64,000 bases of DNA, from NCBI RefSeq assembly GCF_000005505.3, contig NC_016131.3:7833501-7897500 (forward strand), written 5' to 3'. The notes beneath the pieces were generated by a model. It was not told the origin of the DNA and searched no databases. It saw only the letters and a list, made by a program, of their open reading frames with translations. Position 1 is the first letter of the stretch; each line of letters begins with the position of its first letter. The stretch is from Brachypodium distachyon. Taxonomy: Eukaryota; Streptophyta; Magnoliopsida; Poales; Poaceae. Shown here piece after piece: positions 12,027 to 23,088 of this stretch. The position numbers and the translations under genes were made by a program.

Positions 12027-12479
12027 GTCGCTGCGTCTGGGAAATAAAATGCTCACATCCAAGCTTGGCGTCGACCTTTCCGTGCCCGAGGGCTGGGAGG
12101 CAGGAGATTACCCATGTTGCTTTCTGTATTTTCGTGAATTTCGAAAAAAAATTGCAGCACCTCAGGCCTGGTAAGAATCTAATCTGCAGGAAAAAGTGGA
12201 ATCTTACGCACTGTTATACCCGTGGGCCACCCATGGGTCGCAGCATGCAGCAACGCCTGGTGGTGCGGAGCGACCACACCACGAGGGACTCACCGCACTC
12301 CGAGGCTCTTGACTCAGGAGGGGGCCACCACGTGTGCCACAGCAACTTGGCATCCGGAGTGGCGAAGACTGTGCCGCACTTCAAGGGGAGGGGTGCCACG
12401 ACTACTGCGCTGATCCGTCGCGCGCGATGGCAAGCCCTTCCCCCGCGCCTATAAAAGGTGCTCCCCAGCCATGGAACGG

Positions 12480-13230
12480 CTCAGAACGAAGTCAAGGAAG
12501 AGGCTATTAAGGCGGGCAGTGCCGCAGAGGCGCGATGGGGGTGCATACCATCAGCGCTGAGCGCCGGCGGGTGCACTGCCATCGCGCCCTTGCTGCATCA
12601 CCCCATCGAGCCCACTCCGAGGGCGTCGCAGAAACACGGTGGTAGTGCATGCCAGAAGCGCTCCGCGCCGACGGGTGCACTGCCGCCGTGCCTTTGCCAC
12701 GTCTCCTCTAGCGAGCGGCTCCGGGGCGAGGGCTGCCGCGGAGACACTATGGGGGCGCATTCCATCGGCGCCCGCCACCGACGGGCGCACTGCTGCAGTG
12801 CCCCTGCCACACCCCTCCAGAGAGTGTCTTTGCAAGGAGCGAGGGTTGCCGCGGAGACACTATGGCGGTGCATGCCATCCGCGCTCAGCGCCGACGGGTG
12901 CACTGCCATAGTGTCCTTGCTGCACCCCTCCAGAGCGTGCCTCCAGAGGCGAGGGTCGCCGCAAGGACGCTGTGATGGCGCCGGTGTCGGCAATCGCCGT
13001 TCGCTCCGGCCCGCCGCAACGTCCCTGTTGCGGCCCTCAGGCAGGTTTTCTCCCAACAGCGAGGGCTGCTGTGGGGATGCCGTGACTTCCTCGGCATCGC
13101 CGCTGAACGCGGGCGATGAACCAGAAAGTCATGGTGTCCCTGCCGCATCCCTCCGAACAGGCTCTTCCGAGGGCGAGGGTTGCCGCGGCGTTCCTGCCGC
13201 ATCCCTCTATCAGGCATTTGCAAGGGCGGC
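12480..13230. repeat. Degenerate tandem array with a period of about 115 bp
   Basis: The landmark 'cgccgacgggtgcactgcc' recurs near 12561, 12676, 12775 and 12889, and 'gagacactatggcggtgcat' near 12743 and 12860. About six GC-rich units are present, the later ones more diverged. The array keeps long open frames on both strands only because it is GC-rich and free of stops; I do not call a gene. Confidence 0.75.
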
Positions 13231-13798
13231 GAACCAGGAGTGCACCTCCGACGAACGCTCCTGGCGAAAGGACTGAACGAAAAGCTAAGTGCTGGCACCT
13301 AAATGACAAATCCTCCAAGAACTAAATGAAGTTGAACGCTGCTTCGCCAAGAGTGGCCTCAGAACCTGCGCATGGCCGGAGTGTTAGAAGGACGCTTGCG
13401 GGGGGAGTGCGCTCCCCGTGTGGCTCCCGGGTCCGTCCCGGGAGGGCATGGCTTGGAGTAGTTACCCCGCAAGTGAAGTGGCTCGCCGCTACCGCTTGAC
13501 CCCAGGTCGGCACTGCGGGTCCGTCCCGGGTCCCTGGTCCGGTCAAGGGTGAGGCGTGCGAGTCCTCGGCAACACAAGGCACAACACGCAAAGGCTAAGG
13601 GAGCCGTCCCGCGAGGCAGCCCCAGGAACAAGGAACAAGAATTAAGCAAATTAAAGAGCTTGATTAACTAAGCACTGAATGATTACATGAACTGACGGGA
13701 ATGTAATTGTTCAAACGGCGCCAACCGCCACACTTGCTGGGCAAAAACAAAAGAAGATAAACAGAAAAGCAGCGGGGACTGGCAGAAGGCTGCGGCGG

Positions 13799-16700
13799 CT
13801 AGTTGCCGGAGTCTTCCGCCGGGGGCTCCGGGTCCGGCTCGGGGTCCGGCTTCCGCTTCATCCGCTCGACCACCTCGTCGACGAACCCGCGCACCGCTTG
13901 GGTGTGGGTAGGCTCGTCCTCACTATCCGACCAGGCGTCAAGCAGGGACTCGAAGGGGAACTCCGGGTCCCGAAGGTGTATCCTCGGGAGGATCGTCCCG
14001 GCAACCTTCCGGGCATAGTTGGCAACCTCGTTGGTGCCATACTGAGCGATCCAGACGTCGAGCGCCCCAAGTTTCCCCACCAGGTCGGAGAAGAAAGGGA
14101 TCAGCGTTGAGACATCCGTGCCGTCCACCGCCGCGGCTTGCAGCTCGAACCGGGGCAGCAAGTCGCGCAGCGCCTGGGCGATCTTGAGCAGTTTCTCGGT
14201 CTCCATATGCCGCTGCCCGATCAGCGTGCCATGGTGGAGCCGAGCATCATGCGCAGCCTTCTTGGCCTTGCGGAGGTTGCTCTCCAGTGCCGCAAGCTCC
14301 GCGGTCTTGACCGCGATGTCATTACCGGCCATGGCGAGCTCCTCCCGGACGGTGGCCAGATCGGCTTCAAGCCTGGCCGCCCTGTCCTTGGCAGAGCCAA
14401 GCTAGATCTCATGCCGGGCCGCCGCCTCTACCGCGCCTTCGGTGGCATTGACCTGCACCTCCAGCTTGACCCGCAGGCCCTGGATCTCGCCGCGATAGTT
14501 GGCGATCAGGTCGCTCTTCTCGTCAAGCCAGGCCTGGGCTGCCGTGAGCACCCCGGCGTGCTGCTTCTTGGTTTCCTCGAGGGTCGTCGCCAGCGAGTCC
14601 AACGCCCCCTGAAGCTCAGCGCGCTGAGCCTCCAGTCGCCGGTAGAGCTCAGCCTCCGGGATGACCGGTTCCTCGGCGTTCTCCAGGGCTTCTCGGGCAA
14701 GGCGCGCCTCCTCTCTGGCAAGGCACGTCTCCTCGCGCAGCCGGGAGAGCTCTCGCCGCTCCTTCTCCACGGCTTCCTGCACCTCGCCAAGTTGGCTCTT
14801 GGCGAGGGCGTGGTGCTCCCTCACCTCGTTGAAAGAGGTAGCGAAGGCCAGTTGCTGGTCCTTGACGGCGTCCAGGAACCGGTGTCCTCGCTCAAAGACG
14901 CTCGGATCCCAGGTGATGGGATTCCAAGCCACCCCGGCGAGGGTGCTGAGGTTGGCATCGAGGGTGGCGGCCGATGACGACGAAGCCCCCGCCGCCACCG
15001 TAGAGCCGAGCAGGGGGTCGTCTGCTTGTTCCGGGGCATCCTGTCGCCGTTCCCCGGCAGCCTCCCCTTCACCTGCGCCTGGGGACCCCGGGGTTGGAGA
15101 AGCCACCTTGCAAGACCGTTGGACTCGCAGGGTGAGCTTCCCCCACCTCGTCCGTCCCGGCGGGAGCCTCCGAGGAGACAGGATGGAGCCGTACCTGTTG
15201 CCGACACCACCTCCATTGGAGTTGGGTCGCCGGCGGGTGCGATGGCGGTGCTACAGGCCCCAGCGGCTCCGGGGTCGGTAGCGCTGCCGGTGTCCGCGCG
15301 CGCTTGCTTGCTCGGCGCGGCGGGCGGGGAGTCGCCCCTCTCCCTCTTGCTGCCACTCGCCGGCGAGTCAGTCCTTGGGGGGTTGCGCCGGAGCGCGAAA
15401 CCCCGGAAGACCCCTTGAGCGGGCGGCGCCGTGGGTACCCGCAGGGTTGCCGGGACCCGGGAGGTCGCGGGAGTGGGCGACGAGGCTGCCGCGGCGCCGG
15501 GGGCTGCCCCCGATGTAGGTGCCGTCGCGGCCCCGGCAGCTGCTGCTGAGGCAGCCACCGACGGGCCGCTAGCAGTCGTCACCGGGGCGGTCGCCGCTGT
15601 GCCCCGGACACTACCGCGGTTGTGGTCACCGCCGGGTTGCCGGCAGACGTCCCTAGGGCGGATGTCGCCGCTGGGGAAGATACCACCGCAGCCGCCGTGG
15701 AGGCAGCCGCGGCCGCTGCGTACGCCCTCGATCTCCGCACGATATGGGGCGCGTCATCACTGTCCTCGTCGTCGTCGTCCACAGGGATGATTTCCTGGGA
15801 CACCGCAGGCTGGCCCGCCTCGTCGTCCAAGGACTGGAGGGAGGGCCAGCTGATCTCCGACTCACCCCCGCTCTCCTCGAGCACCTGCTTCCCGCGAGGT
15901 GCTGGTGGGTGAGCGCGAGGGGTCCGGGTGGGGGTGTTATCCATCAATCCCAACTCGTTGCAGGGCGGGACGGCGGCGACGATGTCGTTGATCCCCGCAA
16001 CGCCGGCGTGAAGGGAGATGACCCGCGGCAGGAACCCCGTGGCGGGGAGGTTTTCGTCGGCGATCCCCCTCACCCACACCTGGAGGGATTCCAAGTCCAC
16101 GCCTTCACGGTGGAGGCGTGTCCTGTCCTCGGCACCCGTGTACATCCACGTGGGTTGGGAGCACAGTTGGAGCGGCGCGATGCGCCGGGTGATGAAAGTA
16201 CGCGCCACATCCACGTCGGAGAGCCCCGCCAGCCGCAGTGCCTTGATCATTTCCACGATGGGGAGGAGATCGGCATCGCGGTGGTACCTGTGCTGCAAGG
16301 CATCTCCGTGGGCGAGAGGATGAACTCCTGGGGGTCTTCTACCCAGACCCAGCACCAGTCTCCCCGTCACTCCTTCTCAATCTTCTTCCCCAACCGAACG
16401 ATGAACTTGAACTTCATCTGGTCGCGGGCGCGGAACACTACCCTCGACGACATCGCTTTCGCGTTATCGATCCGGGGGTAGAAGTAGTGGCGGAAGAGCG
16501 CCACCGACGGCATCACCCTTACGAACGCTTCGCAGAGGAATTGGAAGGTGGCGAGGAGGAAAGAGCGACGTGGGGTGGAGCTGCGCCACCCAGAGCTGGT
16601 ACGACTCCATCAGCGCGTGGAGGAACAGCGAGAATGGCGGCACCACCCCGGTGAGGAGGAAGCGCCCGAACACCCGGAAGTCTTTTTCCTGGTGGTCGGC

Positions 16701-16967
16701 GCCCGCGGGGAAGATCAAGGTCTCCCCATGCTCATTGAACCTGGAGGCGACGGCGTGCCGGATCTTGTCCAGCGCCTCGCCGTTGTAGCCGGGCCGGTAG
16801 AAGGCGAGCGTGGCCCTCATCGCCCGCTTCTTCTGATCCTTGTCGGCGGCGACTTGGCAGCCGCCTCGCTTTTGCTGGCCACCGCTTTCTTCGGGACCTG
16901 CACCTCTTTTCCCTTCCTGGTGGTGGGGTCCGCCATGGGGAGCGGGGGCGGGGGCTAGCAAAAACAC
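13799..16967 (-). pseudogene. PF04195-type (putative gypsy-type transposon) ORF, antisense
   Basis: A minus-strand reading runs through several frames from about 16967 to 13799. The N-terminal part carries 'HGETLIFPAGADHQEKDF', then 'GRFLLTGVVPPFSLFLHAL' and 'WVAQLHPTSLF', the conserved core of the plant family named putative gypsy-type transposon (Transposase_28). The middle part (16370-15579) has 'MIKALRLAGLSDVDVA' and 'HAGVAGINDIVAA'. A low-complexity Ala/Pro/Ser linker follows (15580-15000). The C-terminal part (14900-13799) is a long coiled coil rich in Glu, Leu, Ala and Arg with one in-frame stop at about 14402. Frame changes near 16400, 15580 and 15000 disable it. It lies opposite to pol inside the same retroelement, as is common for this family. 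Its role is unknown. Confidence 0.75.
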
Positions 16968-18454
16968 TTGGGCGCAAGATGCGAAGGAGGTTGAAGACGA
17001 AGGCTGCGGGGAGCAAAGTGTTTTCCCCTTGCAGCGGCAGTAAAAACTTTATAGCGCCCGACCGTTTGGTAACGGCCAGTTCCGCACCCTACGGGTGCGC
17101 GGGGATAACTCCTAATCAAAAGAAGTAATGCGAGGATGGCCTTAACTTCCCTGTTTAAGGGAGAGGTTATGGCGGAAATCACGCGTCCACTACTCCGTCT
17201 GTAACGGCGTAGTATTAGGGGGAGCGAAGGGATGCGGGCCCGAGGCGAATCGGGGCCCACGCGTCGGTTGGGGCTTAGCCCGGCAACCGACCTGGGGAAA
17301 GCTCGTCCGGGAACAGGTGTTGCCGGCCCACGCCCGGGGGCTACTGTCGCACCAGTGGCACCCGGGGTACCACCATTGCACGACGCGTGGGCCTCGTCAC
17401 CGAGTTCCCGGGAGGATCTCGTCCCGGGCGGTAGCTACAAGCAGCCCGGCAAACTACCAAGCTGGAAGGTCTAGCGGGGCTTTGGGGAATATTCCCGCCT
17501 GGACACCTCCCGGCGAGCCACTTGCCGGGATGGGGGTTCCCGGGTGCGGTCAGGCCTGGGCGCCTCCCGGGAAGTCACTTGCCGGGAGGAGGGGTTCCCG
17601 GGCGGAGGCTCCCGCCACGAGGGTGGGGCCTAGCGGGAGGAGCAACGGCGCCACGTGGGCGCGTGCCAGGCGCCCAGTGCGCAGTCTCACCAGGGCGAGG
17701 AGTGAGGCGCCCGGCGCATTAAGTGAGCCGACAGGAGGGGAGTTACCCGTCTAGTCAGGTAAACAGTGGATGTCCAATCCTACTTGTAGGGCTCTAGACC
17801 CCTAGCAGCGGAGTTGGCGTTCATGCACTCCCACCAGCGCACCGAGGGGGAGCTGCCCTATCTCCCTGCTCGCCACTTGTAATGCATGCACCGTGGCACC
17901 TGTGGTATCCCCTTGGCTATAAAAGGAGGACCCCCGCCAACGGTAAAAGGGTTCCAGGTTCTACGGTCCCGCAGTTCGATCAGTTCACAGTTAGCCTCTA
18001 GCATTAGTAGAGAGTAGTAAGGAACTCTTAGCCAAAGTGAGAGAGTACCCGGGAACTCACGGCAACCTGTAAACACTTGGTTTTGAGGTAACGTGAGCTT
18101 AGACAAGCAGGACGTAGGGTTTTACACCTCCGGGTGGCCCGAACCTGGGTAAAACGTGCGTGCATGTGTCCCTGGCATGCATGCATTCCAGGTGCACCTT
18201 TTTGAGGGTTACATACGCCATCGGCCATGCCGGTGCTCGCCGGAGCGACCCCCGACGCCCTTGCCGAACCTAAAAGGGGGTGTGCCAACACACCCCCGGT
18301 GTCGGAGCCCCGTGCGACGACAGATACATTTTATTTACCATTGTGAATTTGATATAGTATTGAGTTACAGAGCATTGTAGTGAGCACATTTTACATGATG
18401 TTTTATGCATTGTAATATATAGCACACATGAGTATATGCATTTGATAATATATA

Positions 18455-18600
18455 GCACACATGAGTAGTTTTTTATATGCTATATACATGATGTTTTATA
18501 TGCTATATACATGATGTTTTATATGCTATATACATGTTGTTTTATATGCTATACATGTAGTTTTTTATATGCTATACATGTAGTTTTTTATATAGCGGTT
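18455..18600. repeat. AT-rich tandem repeat in the CACTA
   Basis: About six copies of a 25-27-bp unit with the core 'tttatatgctatatacatg' lie in the presumed intron before ORF2's coding part. No gene is present in 18323-18815. Confidence 0.75.
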
Positions 18601-18823
18601 TTATATGCTATTTTGGAGAATTGAGTAATGAATTGTGGGTCCGACCATCGTGTCTGGTCATTGGAGAAGGGGCCGGCCATCGTGCCGAGGGGGTACATAT
18701 GCGGGTGGGTTTTTATGCAGGTTTCGAGCTCCTAGTAGAGAAAAATTGCTAGTTTTTTAGCATAGGTCATGCCGAAATTTTCGTCCGATATATATTTGAT
18801 GGTTTTGATGGCATAGGTACGAA

Positions 18824-21800
18824 ATGGGCAAGAGTAGCCAGAAACCAGTCCTTGATCGGGAGGAGGTAGATCGTGTCGATGAAGAGTCTTCATCGGGAGA
18901 GCAAATTGCCAGCTCTAACTCAGGTAGCTCTCGTTCAGAAGAGCGCGACAACGAGCAACAGGTGGAAGAGAGTAACCCACAGCCAACTGAAACTCCCGCT
19001 AAGAAGCTAAGGAAAAAGACGCCGAGGGGGAGCCACAACTTGCAGGAGTTCTGTTACGTGGTCACCCGGCACTCTGAGAGAGGCCGTCCGGAGTCGCCTG
19101 ACAGGGCACAGAAGGCCTTCGCAACGACCTGTGGAGCCGTTGCACGTAAATATTGCAAGATCACCAACGAGTGGGGTGACATCTCCGAAGTTGTTAGAAA
19201 CACGTGCATCGCAAACGTTGCAAGGAGGTTCCAAGTCACTGACGAGTGGCGCGAGCGATTCCTAGCGGCCGTCAACATAGCAGTGCGCAATGGACTTGCT
19301 AATTGGAAAACCACCGCTAGAAAGTGGATGGACAAACCGTATGAGATCATCAAGAAGAAATGGCCGTCGATAACTGATGAGACCGAATGGGACAAATTCA
19401 AGAAGGAATCGTCTGACCCTGCCTTCATTGCGAAGAGTGAACGTATGAGGGCGTTGCGCGCGAGGAAGCCCTTGAACCACAGGCTAGGGAGTGCAGGGAA
19501 AGAGGGGAAGAAGAAGGTCTGGCGCAAGCAGGACCGAATTCTCGAGGCGGCAGGCAGGGTGCCTCCAGTGCATGACATGCTGGAGGACCAACGTGCTACA
19601 GAATATGCACGTCAGCACATGACACCAGAGGAGTGGGCGGGCATTGAGCCAATGCAGCCGCCTGTAAAAAAAATTACGGCAAGGGTTCACGTGCATTTAT
19701 TTGTTTTCGGCGTTAATTATGACACTCCTGATCCATATAGACTCACATCCTGTCTTATATGATAACGGGAAAATGCCCACAAATGGGAGGAGAGCAAGAG
19801 GTCAGAAACATCCGACAACTCCGTGCAGAGCAAGAGGTGGGAGTTGGCTGTGACCGGTGGCTTGCAAAAGGCGAAGCACACGGGCCGTGTTCTAGGAGAA
19901 GGCGAAGGGGCCTGCTGGGGTTGATTATTTCCCGCCTGCTCCGAAGCGAAGCAGGGTCCATAAAAAGCTCCCCGCTTCTGCTGAAATAATAGAACAAGCT
20001 AAGGCGGAGGCGCGAGAGCAGGCATCTATCGTGTCTCAAAAGGTGTCGCGAGAATATGCAGTGCAAGCCGTCCATCATTTGGCATACTTTTCAAACTCTT
20101 TTTCACTCCTTACCTCCATGAATAAAGATCTTACGCACATATGCCTTCTTGTTACACGCAGGCACCGGTGAAGTGTCGTATCCACGTAGACAAGCCTGGG
20201 AAGCCTGTAGGCGCCATTGGCCGCCTGATGCCCAGACAATCACCGCCACTGGTGCACGGCATTCTTATGAACGACGCACAAGTGAGTGTGATGGTGGACT
20301 CCGTCGTCGACGGCCATCGTGATTATGCTATCCCGCTAACTCCGGAGGAAGGCGTGGATATTCTAGGCGGTTGTCCAAACTACCGCATTATGTGGCCTCG
20401 AAGAGGTATCTCTTTACAACCAGCGCCGGCCCTCTATGACTCCATCTCCCTCCGCCCACAAAGGTACTTCTCAATCGCCGCTCGGCCTTTCCCCTAGGAT
20501 ACTTCCTCCTGTCGATGCCGGCGGAGATGAAGAGCAGGCAATGTCGATGCCTCCACAGCTCAAAGATAGCCAGACCACAGGGTCGGCACAGGCTGGAAGC
20601 GTCCCTCCTACCTTCTCTCTCTTGGGTGCCGCTGAGTCCATGGGTGGCCGCAAGATCGATGACAAGTACAAGGCAGAGGAGCAGAAGGCATGGGACAATA
20701 AGAGGAGGCATAAAAAGAGGAGGCACGGCGGCAAGACCATCAAGGAGTCCTCCAATGTCAATCAAGATGAGATGCACTATGTGCCTGACATAACTGGAGT
20801 CTGTGAGGACAATAGGCCTGACATTCTCATAAAGAACCCCCGTCAAGGCCAGAGATTCGAAGACGGATCCTATTTCGTGGCTAGGGAGTTTGACCGGGTG
20901 CTTCTTTACTATCCTGGAAGACCGATGGTCACCGAAGATTCCCTGCATGCCGCGTCCAGAGAGATGCAAGAGTTTCATCAGTTTTACATGCAAGCATCAG
21001 CTGGTTCTTAACAGCATGCCCAACAAATCAATGTTCGAATCCCAAAAGACTATGGCTTTTTTTGACCAAGAAACCGGGAACATTCATGAACGTCCTATCA
21101 CCTTTGGTGTGGAGTTCAGCGAACTGTTCCACCTCTTCAACCGCCAAAAGTTTGATATCAACCTCTTAAGGTTGTGGTCTGCCTACCAAATAAGAGAACT
21201 GCGGCGAATGGAGGTCAAAAAAGTAGCCATTCTAGACCCCGCGATGTTCAACTACGGTGACATCGGTCTTGAGCCAGAAAAGGATCCATCAAGAACCCTG
21301 GCATCTAAATACTTGGTGGCATGTCTCGAAAAATACGCGGACCACGACTTTATCCTCTTCTTCCTTAATTTGGAGTAAGTTCAATTTTATATATGGAACC
21401 GTTTGTTTTTTCTAATTCAGTCTTTCTTATACACCCTTAGATACTAAAGTTTCTTTCTTTTGAAAACAGAGACCATTAGGTGACACTACTCATTTGTTTG
21501 ACTTGGTCCGTGGTGTACTACTTCGATTCATTACTTCCGAAGAAAGGTGTTCGAGGTCGGTTCTAAAAACCTATCAAATCACTCATTAACACTGCCTGGA
21601 AAGTGATGACCAAGGGAAAACTAGCTGGTAAAAGCTATAAAGACGAGCCTCACCACAACCACAGGTTCCCTTGCCAGCAACAGCCGCCCGTCAGTGTGTT
21701 CTGTGGCTACTACTGCTGTCACATCCTTATGGAGAATGCTAGCATGTTCAAGCCTGAGTGAAAGGGGTCAGTCGCGACGATGGAAGAGTACTGACGGCCC

Positions 21801-21950
21801 CGAATGACAATGGGACATCAACCTAAATGGGTCGTGTATAACATTCAAAGGGAGTTTGCCCATCTCATCAACAATGAGGTCATCAAGCCTAGTGGGGACA
21901 TCTACGAACGCGTGGAACAAGTGGTGTCTATGGTTCACCCACAACAATAG
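18824..21950 (+). pseudogene. CACTA ORF2: DNA-binding-like region fused to Ulp1 protease
   Basis: The multi-exon second transposon gene. The start ATG is at 18824; an acidic Ser/Glu-rich N-terminus and a basic stretch (KKLRKKTPRG) precede a conserved region (about 19060-19600) with 'RKWMDKPYEIIKKKWPS', as in plant Ptta/En/Spm transposase (Transposase_24-like) proteins. A first intron probably begins near 19666. A later exon at 20160-20410 resembles the domain that often follows in such proteins. The C-terminus (21040-21950) is a Ulp1/C48 cysteine-protease-like domain: 'DH' then 'VYYFDSLLPKKG' then 'VFCGYYCC', matching the His, Asp and Cys of the catalytic triad. The residue after the His is a stop (TGG to TAG, about 21477), and there are frame changes near 20500 and 21010. 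Not functional now. Confidence 0.7.
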
Positions 21951-21959
21951 CTTCAAACT

Positions 21960-22440
21960 TGAAATGAGATACATTTGTATTTTTTATATGCTTTTATGAA
22001 ATTTTGACACTTTGTAATCAATGTCGTGAAGTGAGATACTTTTGTATTCTTTATATGCTTTAAATGATGCGGCTTTATATACATTTGTATGCTTTAAATG
22101 ATGTGATGTGATATGATGTGATGCGGCTTTATATGTATTTTTATGTATTGTGCTGTATATACATTCTGTGTATTTCCTGTGTATTTTCTGTGGTTTTAAT
22201 TACTTTTTTAAATACCGAAAATGTATCAGTAGCAACCGACACTGATGTGGCAACGCGACCGTTACTGATGATATATACATCAGTAACGGTAGGCTCGGCC
22301 AGCCCGCCACTGATGATATATACATCAGTAACGGTCGCAGCGACCGTTACTGATAATACACATCATCAGTAACACAAAGTTAGTAACGACGGCCCCGACC
22401 GTTACTGATGTTGTTTTTCGACCGTTACTGATAACATTTT
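21960..22440. repeat. 3' flank and right subterminal repeats of the CACTA
   Basis: At 21960-22150 an AT-rich repeat is built of 'gatacatttgtattctttatatgctt'-like units. At 22225-22435 about nine copies of 'catcagtaacggtcg' or its inverse lead to the right end. They match the left array and the small element at 37102. Confidence 0.8.
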
Positions 22441-23029
22441 CTGTAGCAGTGTTAGCTACATGACCATGGTAGGTCTCGTCCTTCTGGTGCTAGCCTCAGG
22501 CATGTATAAGATTTATTTATTTTTCGCGCTGATGTGCATCAACGGTAAATAATTTGTATATAGTTGTATACGTATGACTTATGAGGCATTCCCTTTTGGT
22601 AATATTTGAAGATATGTCAGTGGCATCACCGACAAAGGATGGATATCTGACCTCAACGGACTGCATAGTTAAAACACCAATGCCTTCTGATGAAATCAAG
22701 AGATGTGTAGAACTGTGCAACTCTATGTCGCGTGGGAAGCCACAAATTAGTTGTGTTAATAGTTGTGGAACTATATCGTGATGCCTATTTCCTATGTACC
22801 AGTATTGGCAATCCATGTATGTAATAGCAGTGTGTACCAATTGTGTTTTCAAATAATATATGCCATAGGAATATAAGTCGATCAAACCATTCATGGAGTA
22901 CTAAATTCAATCTTATTTTTAGGGAAACTACATTCATGGTGAGTCAACTTGCCTTTTGCATGAGCTCATCACAGCGAATGGACCAAGTCTCCATGGGCCG
23001 AAAGCATGAGAGAAATAAAATCCAAATTC

Positions 23030-23088
23030 AGCATTGTCGGGGATCGAACCCGAGGCGTGAATACTTATCACTATGATAGACGAATGAC
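23030..23088 (-). pseudogene. tRNA-Asp relic, internally deleted
   Basis: On the minus strand the sequence follows tRNA-Asp(GUC) closely: the D-arm region 'TAGTGATAAGTATTCACGCC' then the exact T-arm box GGTTCGATCCC. The anticodon loop and variable region (about 12-14 bases) are missing between them. It lies about 250 bp 3' of defensin-like copy 2 and corresponds to the fuller relic at 25034. Confidence 0.75.

Larger units (their letters stand above)
10823..18322 (+). mobile_element. Gypsy LTR retrotransposon, 5' deleted, 7.5 kb
   Basis: The left LTR remnant (10823-11075) matches the first about 250 bp of the full right LTR (17345-18322, 978 bp). The LTR begins TGTCG and ends CGACA. Target duplications are gatat (10818-10822) and gatac (18323-18327), four of five matching. 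At 11076 the left LTR passes directly into the end of pol, so the rest of that LTR, the primer-binding site, gag, protease, RT and RNase H are deleted. A polypurine tract (cccgggggctac) precedes the right LTR. Inside are the integrase end, two tandem-repeat arrays and a minus-strand ORF. It is inserted in the presumed intron of CACTA ORF2. It cannot move alone. Confidence 0.88.
2867..22451 (+). mobile_element. CACTA (En/Spm) transposon, 19.6 kb, with nested insertions
   Basis: The left end is CACTACTAAAAAACG and the right end reads inward CACTGCTACAGAAAATG, an imperfect terminal inverted repeat beginning with CACT. The flanks carry a 3-bp target duplication TTA (2864-2866 and 22452-22454). 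The uninterrupted site is seen in defensin-like copy 3 (gagggTTAgctac), which confirms the duplication. Subterminal regions hold many copies in both orientations of 'catcagtaacggtcg'. The element carries two genes in + orientation, TNP2 (about 3729-9765) and a Ulp1-containing ORF2 (about 18824-21950), both decayed. Removing the solo LTR (3.3 kb) and gypsy element (7.5 kb) leaves about 8.8 kb, a usual size for a coding CACTA. It could no longer move by itself but could be moved by a relative. Confidence 0.93.
2745..22781 (+). pseudogene. Defensin-like copy 2, split by CACTA element
   Basis: The promoter (TATAAAAA at 2745) and 5' leader lie left of the CACTA transposon; the rest of the signal-peptide exon (to 22499) and the mature exon (22612-22781) lie right of it. 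The insertion is where the start codon should be: copies 1 and 3 read gATGAGGG, whereas here it is gACGAGGG followed by TTA and the transposon. Other damage: the intron donor is GC instead of GT; the second cysteine is Ser; and the C-terminal C-x-C-x2-C block is lost, the reading ending VNSCGTIS. The next ATGs (22459, 22465) could start a short signal peptide, but it would lack a native promoter. I take this as a dead gene. The coordinates enclose the whole CACTA insertion. Confidence 0.85.

Noticed and set aside
11746..12062. Cysteine-rich frames over the 39-bp repeats, resembling a repeated Cys peptide
   Set aside because: 39 is a multiple of three, so any open frame repeats; motifs occur in several frames and both strands, with no signal peptide.
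12458..13298. Several 90-270-residue frames on both strands
   Set aside because: They follow the 115-bp tandem repeat and are open only because the repeat lacks stops.
14138..14977. 279-residue plus-strand frame
   Set aside because: Shadow of the antisense coiled-coil ORF on the minus strand, which has the recognisable motifs.
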